A DNA stretch of 56,833 nucleotides from a virus, in the IMG/VR virus record IMGVR_UViG_3300009788_000018, positions 1-56,833 of that record; one strand, given 5' to 3'. Both the position numbers and the translations under genes were made by a program. Below, one piece after another: positions 16,288 through 25,352 of this stretch (positions within the stretch are counted from its first letter, which is position 1; each line of letters opens with the position of its first letter). The notes beneath the pieces were generated by a model. It saw nothing but the letters and a program-made list of their open reading frames with translations. It ran no database searches and had not been told where the DNA came from.

Positions 16288-17858
16288 TATTTGATCCCCG
16301 CTATTCTCATAACCTTGGCCGCTTCTTTTGAAAGTCTACCTGTGCGAAACTGAACAAAAGCCTCAGCGAATAACTCGTGGCTACTCTCTGCAGCATACTT
16401 TCCTATTTGTTTTTTGACAGCCGTCTTGTTCATCTTCAGCATCCAGTAATCAAACAGTTTTCTTTGAGTAGCTTTAGGTAAGGTCCTCTCTAATACATGA
16501 CCAAACTCATGAGTGGATAAGTCGACAGGTGTCTTTGAAGCCCACCATTTCTTTTTATGTAAGACCTTAGCAACATCTTCCATATCGAACTTAGCTTTTG
16601 ATCCGAACCACTTTGAACTAAAGGTTATTTGGGACTTTCCTTTGGGCAGGTCCGTAACTATACCCATCGAGTCTCCATCTCCACCATCAAGTTTGCGCAT
16701 AACCTTGTTATTACCCATACCAGCTCTGAACTTACCTTTGGTCTTTGGATATTGACTGGCCAAGAAGTTTAGCTCTTCTTCAACTTGATCTTTGAATACA
16801 GGGTCCATTCCCTTCAGATTAATATTCTTAGAGCTTAGCGGTTTAGCCGTCGAGGCAGGTTTGACAGTTGCTCTGGCAGGGGCAGTTCTCTGTGAACCTC
16901 CAACATGGCCAAGCTTCCTTAATGCCCTTCGTATTTTTCTCTTCTCTGCCGGATCTGTTTCCTTTCCTAACTTCTTTAACAGTCCTCCAACATGATCTGC
17001 TCTCACGGCCTTAGGTGGAGAACTAGCCTGTATTGCTTTATCGTTTATAACGGGTAGCATAACACATCGACAGTTAGGATGTACTGGTATAAGAGTGGCA
17101 GCTTCTTTTGGAGGATAAGCATTACCATCTAACTCTCGGCACTCAGAAGAAGTTTCAGCATCATCAAATATACTGAATTCTAATTCCTTTACTCCAAGAT
17201 CTTCCATCCCTTTGGAATAACCAATATTCTGAGCTCTAGCTGTTTCAGTTCGAGCAATAGACTGAGTTCTTTGGCGATGAGTCTTAGCTGCATATCGATC
17301 TGTCCTCTTGTCTATATCCTTTGCAGTAAGGTTAGGAAACTTCTCTTTATCACTAAGCCTTTCACGAAAGTTAATGACGGATTCGGTCTGTCTTCCAGTC
17401 AGTCCAACTATAGGTCGAAGCTCCCTGGAAATTTTATCCATCGATTTACCATCTTTAATACCCTGACTAATGTAAGTGCGAACACCTTTCTTAGTTTCAC
17501 CGTTTACCTCTCTAACCATCTCGGCCGTAAACTTGTTAGCAGCCTTTACTGACTCAGGATTAAGTATATCAAAACTACCCTGTACCTCGAACATTTTATA
17601 AGCTTCTTTACCACCAGAGTTCATGATCTGCAATGTCGTAGGTCTGACAATCTCTTCTCCACCATCTTGAAGGAACTCCCAGTCTATGACATTACCAGTA
17701 ACATCCTTCTGGAATTTATTACGAAGGGTAGTATTGATCTCCTTGATAGTAAACGCAAACCATCTCTGTATCGTTTCCGTATAGATAACCTGATTACGCT
17801 TAGATAATCTATACAACGTATTGTGCAGAGCATTAAATTTTCTTATACAGGTTTGCAT
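16287..17858 (-). CDS. MuF-type head protein fused to HExxH metallopeptidase
   Basis: 523 residues, with three parts. Residues about 1-275 are a MuF-type minor head protein: helical region, then IARTETARAQNIGYSKGM and the HPNCRC pair. Residues about 290-325 carry the LRKLGHVGG module shared with four early proteins. Residues about 350-523 form a gluzincin-like peptidase with His450-Glu-Phe-Gly-His454 and a downstream Glu in ELFAEAF (Glu495 or Glu499) as third ligand. MuF proteins enter the capsid near the portal and can carry C-terminal effector domains, so the peptidase is probably packaged. Portal, DUF1353 and lipoprotein genes precede it. Confidence 0.78.
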   Translation of the reverse strand: MQTCIRKFNALHNTLYRLSKRNQVIYTETIQRWFAFTIKEINTTLRNKFQKDVTGNVIDWEFLQDGGEEIVRPTTLQIMNSGGKEAYKMFEVQGSFDILNPESVKAANKFTAEMVREVNGETKKGVRTYISQGIKDGKSMDKISRELRPIVGLTGRQTESVINFRERLSDKEKFPNLTAKDIDKRTDRYAAKTHRQRTQSIARTETARAQNIGYSKGMEDLGVKELEFSIFDDAETSSECRELDGNAYPPKEAATLIPVHPNCRCVMLPVINDKAIQASSPPKAVRADHVGGLLKKLGKETDPAEKRKIRRALRKLGHVGGSQRTAPARATVKPASTAKPLSSKNINLKGMDPVFKDQVEEELNFLASQYPKTKGKFRAGMGNNKVMRKLDGGDGDSMGIVTDLPKGKSQITFSSKWFGSKAKFDMEDVAKVLHKKKWWASKTPVDLSTHEFGHVLERTLPKATQRKLFDYWMLKMNKTAVKKQIGKYAAESSHELFAEAFVQFRTGRLSKEAAKVMRIAGIK

Positions 17859-18289
17859 TATACTCTAATAACCTTTCCACGATGATCATTCCCAGGAAGC
17901 GAAGCTTTCTTACCAAATCTACGGATAAAGAAATACCAAAGTTTAGCTCTTAGTTTACTCATTCCATCTTCAAGACAAAGCTCGATAAGATATTTATCGG
18001 CCATAGCTCTAAACATACTTCGAGTTGAGTCAGTAAGAGGACTTTCCCTTAACACTTGATAAAGAACATCATGTACTAATGAACCACGATAATTTGTTTT
18101 ATCATCCCAAGTTGGACCGCTTGCGCCATCCCAAGCATAACCTTTCTTAATAGCTAACTTGCTCTTACGTAAAAAGAAATACTCATGTTGATATTCCAGG
18201 CCCAAGTCAAATCCTGGAAGTGTATGATCTTGAACCTCTTTGACCCTATACTTATAACCTTCAAGTTTTTCAAAAGTTAATTTGCTCAT
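17858..18289 (-). CDS. DUF1353 family protein
   Basis: 143 residues. The DUF1353 signature is present: GYAWDGASGPT near residue 57 and an HD pair in GSLVHDVLYQVLRE near residue 78. The family is widespread in phages near portal and lysis genes; its activity is not established, although a hydrolase role has been suggested from the conserved D and H residues. The stop overlaps the start of the MuF gene (both at 17858). Confidence 0.7.
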   Translation of the reverse strand: MSKLTFEKLEGYKYRVKEVQDHTLPGFDLGLEYQHEYFFLRKSKLAIKKGYAWDGASGPTWDDKTNYRGSLVHDVLYQVLRESPLTDSTRSMFRAMADKYLIELCLEDGMSKLRAKLWYFFIRRFGKKASLPGNDHRGKVIRV

Positions 18290-18291
18290 CT

Positions 18292-18663
18292 TTAGTTACC
18301 TTTCTTAGAAGCACGACCACCCATAATAGCATTACCGAGAATGGAACCAAGAGCTATCCAAGTCACAGGATCTTTTTCACGGCCCTTTAGTTCTTCGATC
18401 TTTTCAACCACTTTAGGTTTGACTGTTATAACACCATCAATATTAGCCACACCTTCCTTTAGCCTGGCGGTCTCAACGTTAAGTTCATTTACTGCTTCGA
18501 TAAATTCTCCTTGTGCATTATCAGACATTTCCTTCATAGCAGCTACGCCAGTTCCGAATCCTACAACAAAAGACTCTTCGACACATCCTACCAGGAGCAA
18601 ACCCAAAACAAGCACTACTAAATAAACTACTAGTTCTTTTGCAACAATACCTTTTCTATTCAT
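18292..18663 (-). CDS. Putative lipoprotein, possible outer spanin subunit
   Basis: 123 residues from the ATG at 18663, which overlaps the portal stop (ATGAATAG); an upstream start at 18732 would overlap the portal by 77 bases and is less likely. A hydrophobic segment VVYLVVLVLGLLLVGC ends in a lipobox, so Cys at about residue 27 would be lipidated. The remainder is helical with a second hydrophobic stretch near the C-terminus (VTWIALGSILGNAIMGG). It could be an o-spanin-like lysis protein or a superinfection exclusion lipoprotein. Confidence 0.55.
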   Translation of the reverse strand: MNRKGIVAKELVVYLVVLVLGLLLVGCVEESFVVGFGTGVAAMKEMSDNAQGEFIEAVNELNVETARLKEGVANIDGVITVKPKVVEKIEELKGREKDPVTWIALGSILGNAIMGGRASKKGN

Positions 18664-20077
18664 TTTCTTCTTCCCCACTTTCTTCTTCAAGTTCTGGTTC
18701 GCCCAACGGTTCATCTGGTTCTCCAACCTCAACGAAGCTAGTTCCCATATAGAACTTGTCTCCTCCTGAATAAGCAGGAAGACCTAATTCAACTCTAGCC
18801 TCGTTAGGAGTTAGCGTACCATTTTGAATTTGCTTGTTTGTTCGTTCAACCTCAGCATCATGGTCTCTAGTGTCAATCTCGTTGAATTGGAATGTATACA
18901 CATCTGAACCAATGAGCTTGTTCATTATGTCAGACAGATCAAGCTGTAGCGGTTTAACTACAGACTGAACATAGATCTTGTTAGCTTCTTCTGCGACGTT
19001 ACCTCCAAGCTTACCAACAATTCTGACACCTATCCTTTCAGGTGGCATCGAGAAAGAGATAAGAATGTGTTCTCGTCTAGTTTGTTCGTATAACTTGAAG
19101 CTGGCCTCCTTTACCTCCTTACCTAAAGGAGTGTAATGGAACTTACAGTTATCAGGCTGAGTAATAACCAACGACTTGTGTCCGTTCTCAGCACCTTTCA
19201 GATTAGCGTTCAAGAATTCAGTGACAGTCTTATCAGAGCCCTCTTCCCACTCACCTTCAAGAACGATGATGGCAGAGGGTACTCCATAGTTTTCAAAGAA
19301 AGCTAGGTTGTAATCTCGTAAACCGATCATAGCCATTATATCGCCAGTAGCAGCTATTGAATTAGGCACTCCATAGTAATCAGACTTAGGGTAATACTTC
19401 TTAAAGAAGATCATCTCATTAGCCTTAGTTCTGAAGCTTAAACCTTTTCCTTCTTTACCTTTGTCCTTACCATCTTTCCAGGCTATGTCCTTTTTAGATC
19501 CAAACTTCTTGAACCATACCTTCTTCTGGCCTCGAACCTGGACATACTTTCGATTAGAGATATGAACTCGAAGAGTCTGAGCAGGAACTTGATAGATCTC
19601 AGCTACCTCGCCCTTCTTGTTCTTAACTATTTCTAAACCAAACCAGCCCATCGAACCCCAGTCGATTAGAAGCTTATTAAGGATAGTGCGTAAAGCTTCT
19701 TCCTCGTTAGGTTTGGTCAGGAACTCATTTATCCTAGCGAGCTCAGTCTTGCTCTCTGACTTACCTTCCTTCAAAGTTATATTCCAGCCCAGTCCTGCTA
19801 CGTCAATAGCTAATTGATTGACGCATCTATATAGGATAGAGTTGGATTCATACAAGTTGAGCAACACTTCTGGCCGATAAGGAGGAGGAACTAATTGATT
19901 GCTCGCCATCCAGGTCTGCTTCTGTTTAAGCTGTTTAGAGTTAGTATCATTCACCTCTATCTCAGCAGACTTAAGAACCTCGTATGGAAAGACTCCTTTG
20001 TCAGTCTGGATAAATACCTTGCCCTTTGGTATATCAGGAAGAATAGACTTTTCTATTTTCTTTTTTGATTTAGCCAT
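18656..20077 (-). CDS. Portal protein
   Basis: 473 residues from the ATG at 20077, which has AGAGGA eight bases before it; a TTG two codons earlier is less likely. Family features: YESNSILYRCVNQLAIDVAGL at residues 80-100 (shown in part), the stem helix region with FSMPPERIGVRIVGK, and the usual C-terminal NGTLTPNEARVELGLPAYSGGD segment of phage portals. An acidic Glu-rich tail ends it. It makes the dodecamer at the packaging vertex. TerL lies just upstream, MuF just downstream. Confidence 0.88.
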   Translation of the reverse strand: MAKSKKKIEKSILPDIPKGKVFIQTDKGVFPYEVLKSAEIEVNDTNSKQLKQKQTWMASNQLVPPPYRPEVLLNLYESNSILYRCVNQLAIDVAGLGWNITLKEGKSESKTELARINEFLTKPNEEEALRTILNKLLIDWGSMGWFGLEIVKNKKGEVAEIYQVPAQTLRVHISNRKYVQVRGQKKVWFKKFGSKKDIAWKDGKDKGKEGKGLSFRTKANEMIFFKKYYPKSDYYGVPNSIAATGDIMAMIGLRDYNLAFFENYGVPSAIIVLEGEWEEGSDKTVTEFLNANLKGAENGHKSLVITQPDNCKFHYTPLGKEVKEASFKLYEQTRREHILISFSMPPERIGVRIVGKLGGNVAEEANKIYVQSVVKPLQLDLSDIMNKLIGSDVYTFQFNEIDTRDHDAEVERTNKQIQNGTLTPNEARVELGLPAYSGGDKFYMGTSFVEVGEPDEPLGEPELEEESGEEENE

Positions 20078-20351
20078 TATCAATATCCTCTAAGGGAACC
20101 GTCTGTCCTTTTAGTTCATGAAAACAATCATTCAAAAATTGTATCTTACCATCTTTAACAAAACTGTGACACCTGCTTTTAGGATCATCCTTATTAACAA
20201 GCATTGATGGAGTGAAGGTTGGGTTTTCCAAATCTCCATTAAATTTCCATCTGCTTAAATCAAAAGCATGTCCAGTTTTACAACCAGGGCAAAAGATAAG
20301 TACTGAGTGGTTCTTAACTTTTTGACTGTCTAAGTAATAAGCTATAACCAT
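20070..20351 (-). CDS. DUF6527-like protein
   Basis: 93 residues. Conserved features are CPGCKTGHAFDLSRWKFNGD near residue 21, PTFTPSMLV and CHSFVKDGKIQFLNDCFHEL, the pattern of DUF6527 phage proteins. Four Cys and two His suggest a small zinc-binding fold. The last codons overlap the portal start. Role unknown; it is often found near packaging genes. Confidence 0.65.
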   Translation of the reverse strand: MVIAYYLDSQKVKNHSVLIFCPGCKTGHAFDLSRWKFNGDLENPTFTPSMLVNKDDPKSRCHSFVKDGKIQFLNDCFHELKGQTVPLEDIDNG

Positions 20352-20354
20352 GAC

Positions 20355-20651
20355 CTAAGCTTCTTGCTGTCCATGTCCTGTGTACAGTTTCGGTTTTGTT
20401 GGTACATCGATCTGACTCTTCGGCTCGATGATAGTAACCAAGAGAATCATTTCAGTATCAACCACCATATATGCGTTTGGATCTTTATTTTCTACATAAT
20501 CTTGAGCACAGAAAGACTTGATTGGATTGGGACCCCAAATATCCTCCCGCATTTTTCTTGCCATCTTTGGAGCAGATAGTTCATCGAAGCCCATCATAAT
20601 TTGTTGGCCATTTTTTAACATTACTGCTATGTTAACATTCTTAGCACTCAT
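20355..20651 (-). CDS. Hypothetical protein between TerL and portal
   Basis: 98 residues with no recognised domain. N-terminal KNVNIAVMLKNGQQIMMGFD reads as two beta strands; a hydrophobic strand MILLVTIIEP follows near residue 70. The ribosome site AAAGGAGAGTTGCAATG supports the start. Likely a small accessory protein of the packaging region. Confidence 0.6.
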   Translation of the reverse strand: MSAKNVNIAVMLKNGQQIMMGFDELSAPKMARKMREDIWGPNPIKSFCAQDYVENKDPNAYMVVDTEMILLVTIIEPKSQIDVPTKPKLYTGHGQQEA

Positions 20652-20665
20652 TGCAACTCTCCTTT

Positions 20666-21967
20666 CTATGCAGCTATTACACTGCCTTTCTTTCTCTTAC
20701 CATCAGTTGAGTATATAACATATCTGGTAACGTCCAGAGTATGGTCATCTTTCCCTACCGGAATATCAGCAGGGTTTCTTTTGTTAGTTCCCTTAGGATA
20801 ATGATAAGAAGGAAACTCACGACAGGTATTTCTACAAGTGTTGAAAATGTACAGGCTCGGCTTTTTATTCTCTTTAACCTTTAGCTTAGATTGTACCAGC
20901 TCAATACCACGAGCGATATCTTTATGAGCACACCTAGTCGGAATGCCCGCCTTCCTCATGTCAGACCTGTTCTCTGCATTCTCAGGATCTGCCCAGTTAG
21001 CTAGATACTGCTCTTTACCACTGAGACGTTTAACGTTAATGATATGTTCTTGAATACCAGTTCTGGCTTGGTAGTACTCACGGAAGACGTACCAGTTCTC
21101 GTCCTTATCCTTCGCCATCCATAGACAACAGAATGGATTAGTAAAGCCAAAGTCAAATCCCCTGTACAAACCCCAACCCTCAGGAATCTCAAATGGCTTG
21201 ATAACATGGACCGATCTACTAAAGGTACTGTACACTGCACCATGGAAGGATGCGAACTTACCTTCGATTCTAGTTGTCTGTGTTTCGGCAGGCCAACCAG
21301 CGATAAGCTTATCTATTCTAGCATCTGCGATATAACCGCCTCGGCTTTTTCGGTTAGAGTTCAGATTAGCATAGAACACCTCATCTGTGTCAGGCAGATC
21401 TTCGATTCGTTCTTCTAGTTCAGATTGTGGCAGAACAGGCGTCATAGACCAAGAGATATATCCTTCTTTGACTAATAGCCTTGCTTGGATCTCGTCGAAT
21501 ATACCAACAAAATCATGATGGCATTGTTCATCACAGTAACAGGAGTCAATTGCTCTACCCTGGAATAGTTCACGGCCTTGATTAAAAGCTTTGAACTCGA
21601 TCTTGTGACCATTCTTTAAGAAGACTTTTCTAGGTACCTTATCTTGACCATAAACTATATTAGCAATATGATGTTTAGGAATAAGTTGCTCTAGGTTATC
21701 AGCCCAGAGAATATCTCGGACCTGTTCCCAGGATTCAATACAACACCAGTGTGTTCCTTTACGAATATTCTTATAAGGATGAATGTTTAAAACAACCTGA
21801 GCAAGATCGATCATATTAGTATGAGTCTTACCAGACTGGTTTCCGCCAAAGAACCACTTAATGTCAGCGTTCGACTTATGGAAGTCACTCTGTGTGGTAT
21901 CATCTTCCAATGGTTTATATAAAGCTAGTTTAGGTCCTAGCCACTTTATCTGGGTAGTCGTTAACAT
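20666..21967 (-). CDS. terL: Terminase large subunit
   Basis: 433 residues. ATPase: Walker A GGNQSGKT near residue 40 and Walker B with acidic pair in IDSCYCDEQ near residue 141. Nuclease: GFDFGFTNPF (first Asp), the DPENAENRSD region, and KDDHTLDVTRY (last Asp) in the RNase H-like order. It packages DNA into the prohead and cuts the concatemer. The size is typical. The gene precedes the portal in the same operon. A small subunit candidate lies upstream at 24617-25009. Confidence 0.92.
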   Translation of the reverse strand: MLTTTQIKWLGPKLALYKPLEDDTTQSDFHKSNADIKWFFGGNQSGKTHTNMIDLAQVVLNIHPYKNIRKGTHWCCIESWEQVRDILWADNLEQLIPKHHIANIVYGQDKVPRKVFLKNGHKIEFKAFNQGRELFQGRAIDSCYCDEQCHHDFVGIFDEIQARLLVKEGYISWSMTPVLPQSELEERIEDLPDTDEVFYANLNSNRKSRGGYIADARIDKLIAGWPAETQTTRIEGKFASFHGAVYSTFSRSVHVIKPFEIPEGWGLYRGFDFGFTNPFCCLWMAKDKDENWYVFREYYQARTGIQEHIINVKRLSGKEQYLANWADPENAENRSDMRKAGIPTRCAHKDIARGIELVQSKLKVKENKKPSLYIFNTCRNTCREFPSYHYPKGTNKRNPADIPVGKDDHTLDVTRYVIYSTDGKRKKGSVIAA

Positions 21968-23064
21968 TACGGAGCAGTAAGACCTCCAAGTACATTATTG
22001 ATGCTACGTATATTTTCGGACTCAGTATTAGTCATCTTCTGAATGAGCAGGATATCTCCCGTTGTCTTATGCTTATACTCTAACTGCCAAGGAGTAGTGT
22101 CAATGTTGATTATCTTGTTAGCATTAAGTAAGTCCATTATCAATTCGCTTGTTCGGCCACCATTATTAAAAAAGGTTTCAAAGTTCTGACCTGTCTTCTC
22201 AGTAAGCTCAGTTCCCTTAATGGCTTGAGTTTCAACACAGACCATAGGAAGCATAACATAAGCAGAAGTTGTGTCTGGTACAATATCCCAATCATCATCA
22301 GCAGGTAAAGTTGCTACTTTAGTTGTTCCATTGTAACCAATAATTCTCTTAACTTGATCTTCCCCAGTACCAGAGCGAATGAATACCATTTGGTTTCGAT
22401 ACACATCATCTTGATCTGAAGCTAACGCATTAAGTGTTATAGTAGTAGCAGTTCCCCCTTGAGCAAGACCTTCATTAACGTGCTCTCTACCAGGGTCACT
22501 TATAATAATAAATTCACTGTCATCGGCGGGATTGACCTTCCAATTGCGATCAACCGTTGCAGTTTTATTTGTACCATTGTATTGATATATTAATCTACTT
22601 TGACCTTTACCTGTTCCTGCGATAATACATACTCTACCAGGATCATAAGCACCATTAACTGCAGAAGCATCAACATCGAATTGAATTTGATTGTTACCAG
22701 TGCCCGGACCACGTGCAAGTTCATTTCTAATAACATGAGCGGCTACAGTCCGTAACCTTCTTCCAGCAGAGGTCGGTATATTATGAGTTGAGGCAGTAAG
22801 AGGAGCATCCCATATAATGTTCTCAGCTTCCTTATAGATACTACCATTTCCAAAGTTAACTCCAGCAACAGCAGGTTTGATTACATCACCTGGTTCTATA
22901 GTGATAGATCCAAGATTAGCATAAAGATTAAGGTGATCCGTATCGCTAAGAGCAACTGCAGTCTGACTATCTCTGATGGTCAAGTCAGGTTTGTAGATAG
23001 CAGCAGTAACTGTCGCTAATCCTGATACTGGATATACGACTACAATTTCTAGCTCATTAGCCAT
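21967..23064 (-). CDS. Putative virion structural protein
   Basis: 365 residues, beta-rich. Two similar segments, with GRVCIIAGTGKGQSRLIYQY (about residue 143) and QMVFIRSGTGEDQVKRIIGY (about residue 226), followed by GT.K.AT(V/L)....W, look like internal repeats of a fibre or tip domain. N-terminal ELEIVVVYPVSGLATV resembles a start domain of fibre proteins. It is separated from the other virion genes by TerL and portal, perhaps a head fibre or whisker. It overlaps the TerL start by one base. Confidence 0.55.
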   Translation of the reverse strand: MANELEIVVVYPVSGLATVTAAIYKPDLTIRDSQTAVALSDTDHLNLYANLGSITIEPGDVIKPAVAGVNFGNGSIYKEAENIIWDAPLTASTHNIPTSAGRRLRTVAAHVIRNELARGPGTGNNQIQFDVDASAVNGAYDPGRVCIIAGTGKGQSRLIYQYNGTNKTATVDRNWKVNPADDSEFIIISDPGREHVNEGLAQGGTATTITLNALASDQDDVYRNQMVFIRSGTGEDQVKRIIGYNGTTKVATLPADDDWDIVPDTTSAYVMLPMVCVETQAIKGTELTEKTGQNFETFFNNGGRTSELIMDLLNANKIINIDTTPWQLEYKHKTTGDILLIQKMTNTESENIRSINNVLGGLTAP

Positions 23065-23242
23065 TCTTAATTTCTTCCTCTACCTTATGCTGCTGATTAA
23101 GGTTTAACTGTAAAGCGGTCTTGGTCCGGTTAAGATCTAAGATAAGGGTCTCACGTTTTTTGAAAAGATCATTACCAGCCAATTGTAGCTTTGTCAGTTT
23201 CTTTTTTAAAGGATTCTCAGTTTTCTTTTTCTTCTTCGCCAT
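23057..23242 (-). CDS. Small Lys-rich coiled-coil protein
   Basis: 61 residues from the ATG at 23242, preferred because AAGGGA lies eight bases upstream; an ATG two codons earlier is too close. It begins MAKKKKKTENPLKKKL and continues as a helix rich in Lys, Leu and Gln. No known family. It overlaps the next structural gene by a few bases. Confidence 0.55.
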   Translation of the reverse strand: MAKKKKKTENPLKKKLTKLQLAGNDLFKKRETLILDLNRTKTALQLNLNQQHKVEEEIKNG

Positions 23243-23260
23243 TAGCATATTCCCTTAAGA

Positions 23261-23443
23261 TTATTTATCGAATTCTCTAAGAAGCGATATTAGAGAAGTC
23301 CTTCTATCCTGGAATCTTTTATCTATGGCTGCTTTCAAAGATAATATCCTAGCGTTAAGCTTAGATAGTTCAGTTTGAACATCTGCCTTAGCTATGTCCT
23401 TTGTTTCTCTTACCGTGTTGTCATCTATCCGTTCTATAGTCAT
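23261..23443 (-). CDS. Small helical protein
   Basis: 60 residues, almost all predicted helix (SKLNARILSLKAAIDKRF). No recognised family. It has a ribosome site AAAGGAAATGATATG and lies between two structural genes, so it may be a coiled-coil accessory of those proteins. Confidence 0.55.
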   Translation of the reverse strand: MTIERIDDNTVRETKDIAKADVQTELSKLNARILSLKAAIDKRFQDRRTSLISLLREFDK

Positions 23444-23456
23444 ATCATTTCCTTTG

Positions 23457-24617
23457 TTATGCTGACTGCCTGACTAGTCCCATATTTTGTAGCGCAGTTA
23501 TAACGTTGTCAACCGTTGCTCCACCACCTGTGGCAAGGACTTGTTGTACAATAGGAGTCACTCCCCAAAACGATAATTTATTAGACGAATTGAGTCCTAC
23601 TCTTCCTCCCGTTGAAGTTCCAAATATAATATTGTCTCCTTCACCAAGTTCTATATCCACACCAAATTGAACTCTATTTGCACCAGCATTGACTACAAGT
23701 GCATTAGCATCACCATTTGTTTCTACTCTGAAGTCAATATCTTGAGAATCATCATTGAAAGAAATCTCATCCTTACCTATTGTCATAAGACTATTAGCAC
23801 TGTGGTCACTAATTAAGAATCTACCATACAAAGCAGTGACTCCTCCCCTGTTACCTAAAGTTATATCCATATCGCCACCTGGTCCATAACTACCTACTAT
23901 TGGAATTGATCCATCGCCGGTTACTATTGTTACGCCTCCACCCTGCCCACTCGGAGCTGATGTAGAACTTCCACAATTAACTTCCAAACAAGAAGCAGAA
24001 ATATTTGATGCGTCTGGTTGATTAATGGTAAGAGTTTTAATTACTACATCAGCACCTGCCATATCAACATCACCACCAACTTCTAAGTCATTCCATATTC
24101 TTAAATCTCCAACCATTGAAGTATTATCAGGCATTAATCTTATTTCCAAACTATCTATAACGGCACTACAAGAATCAAGTGCACGAGTTGCTTGTAGTTG
24201 GGGATTAGTTGTGGAACCAGCTACCTCATTTACAAAATAAGTTCCAGGACTTTTGAATTGTCCAAGAGAAGTTCCGCCCACTCTCAATCGTAAGTTTCCT
24301 GTCGTACCTGTTGTTAGTGAAGAGATTATAATTTTTGCAGAATATCTTCTGCCTGCAATTATTGGTACTGATGGGTCTGGTTGTAACGTTTGTTCGTTAC
24401 CAGTTGCAGTAATACTTGCTTGCCCACCGGACACCGACCATGGTGCTGCGAATGACCAAGCATCAGCATCATCAAATGAATAATCTATAATTTCTTCCGC
24501 TCCAACAAAACAACCACTTCCGTCTGTACGAAGATTCTGAGTAGCATCAGTCCAATCGATATGTTCATTGACAACATAGCCAGCAATAAAATCATGATGT
24601 ACGGTTTCAATAAGCAT
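23457..24617 (-). CDS. Putative fibre / virion structural protein
   Basis: 386 residues. A jelly-roll-like N-terminal half (WSVSGGQASITATGNEQTL, RRYSAKIIISSLTTG) is followed by beta-solenoid-like repeats and a C-terminus with GRVGLNSSNKLSFWG and VDNVITALQNMGLV. This C-terminal pattern is common at the end of phage fibre or tailspike-type proteins. It could bind cell-surface glycans. It lies at the start of the late operon, far from the tail genes, so head fibre is also possible. Confidence 0.55.
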   Translation of the reverse strand: MLIETVHHDFIAGYVVNEHIDWTDATQNLRTDGSGCFVGAEEIIDYSFDDADAWSFAAPWSVSGGQASITATGNEQTLQPDPSVPIIAGRRYSAKIIISSLTTGTTGNLRLRVGGTSLGQFKSPGTYFVNEVAGSTTNPQLQATRALDSCSAVIDSLEIRLMPDNTSMVGDLRIWNDLEVGGDVDMAGADVVIKTLTINQPDASNISASCLEVNCGSSTSAPSGQGGGVTIVTGDGSIPIVGSYGPGGDMDITLGNRGGVTALYGRFLISDHSANSLMTIGKDEISFNDDSQDIDFRVETNGDANALVVNAGANRVQFGVDIELGEGDNIIFGTSTGGRVGLNSSNKLSFWGVTPIVQQVLATGGGATVDNVITALQNMGLVRQSA

Positions 24618-25009
24618 TATTTGTAACGCTCCAATAATTCCTCTTGAATGGCCTTTGCGACTTCATCTTCCATAGAAGCTTCAAAATTAGCCATAACACC
24701 TTCAATTGATTTAAGGTCTGGCAGGAGTTTCTTCATCAAAGCGATCATCACTGTTTTATCCTCATATCCTTTTTTAACAAAGGTTGAAAGCAAAGATTCA
24801 CCCTTCTCTACTTCAACCTCTTTGATAGCTTCCATTAATTCCTTGATGGAGTATTTGTTTTTACTCCCCTTAGGACGACCTTTAGCATTAAGACAATGTC
24901 CTGGCATGATATGTCCAAGATGATCCCTTTCTGGAGTGCTATCTGTGAACACTTCCTTCTTGAAGGTCTTCTTGCTATACTTGCTTTTTGGTTTGTACTT
25001 CGGAGGCAT
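24617..25009 (-). CDS. Candidate terminase small subunit
   Basis: 130 residues. The N-terminus is basic (MPPKYKPKSKYSKKTFKK), followed by GRPKGSKNKYS, a motif of many phage proteins with a small DNA-binding helix upstream of TerL, and a helical C-terminus that may oligomerise. The position upstream of TerL in the same operon supports a small terminase role. Three small or structural genes lie in between, which is unusual. A general DNA-binding protein is the alternative. Confidence 0.5.
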   Translation of the reverse strand: MPPKYKPKSKYSKKTFKKEVFTDSTPERDHLGHIMPGHCLNAKGRPKGSKNKYSIKELMEAIKEVEVEKGESLLSTFVKKGYEDKTVMIALMKKLLPDLKSIEGVMANFEASMEDEVAKAIQEELLERYK

Positions 25010-25352
25010 ATCCCATACCTTTAAAAATAAAGTTAAGAAGTAATATCATGGGACCATCAAACATTCGATTTATGTTTTTGCTCTAGCTACTGATCTTAGT
25101 TCGAGCAGCACTTAATACAAAATGAATAAATGGTCCCCTAATACAACCTCTTAACTTTTTAATTACCCAAATCCTTCTGCGACCTTAGAACCCTTCTGCG
25201 CTTATCCTCGAGTTCTTTACAAGCATAATATATACGACAAGCAGCACTTTAGCAGGTATATTCCGCACTAATTCTACGGTATTGGATATGGTGTGTCCAT
25301 GGTATGGTAGCCTATGGTATAGGCACAACAGGGAATTTATTTGGTAATCTCG
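25010..25352. other. Non-coding region with short repeats, between RuvC-like and small terminase-like genes
   Basis: 343 bases with no gene on either strand. It contains an 8-bp inverted repeat GGGACCAT / ATGGTCCC (about 25049 and 25130), two copies of CCTTCTGCG (about 25172 and 25192) and two of AGCAGCACTT (about 25105 and 25240). Repeats just upstream of a candidate small terminase gene are what a packaging (pac or cos) site would show, but no site is proven. Confidence 0.45.
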
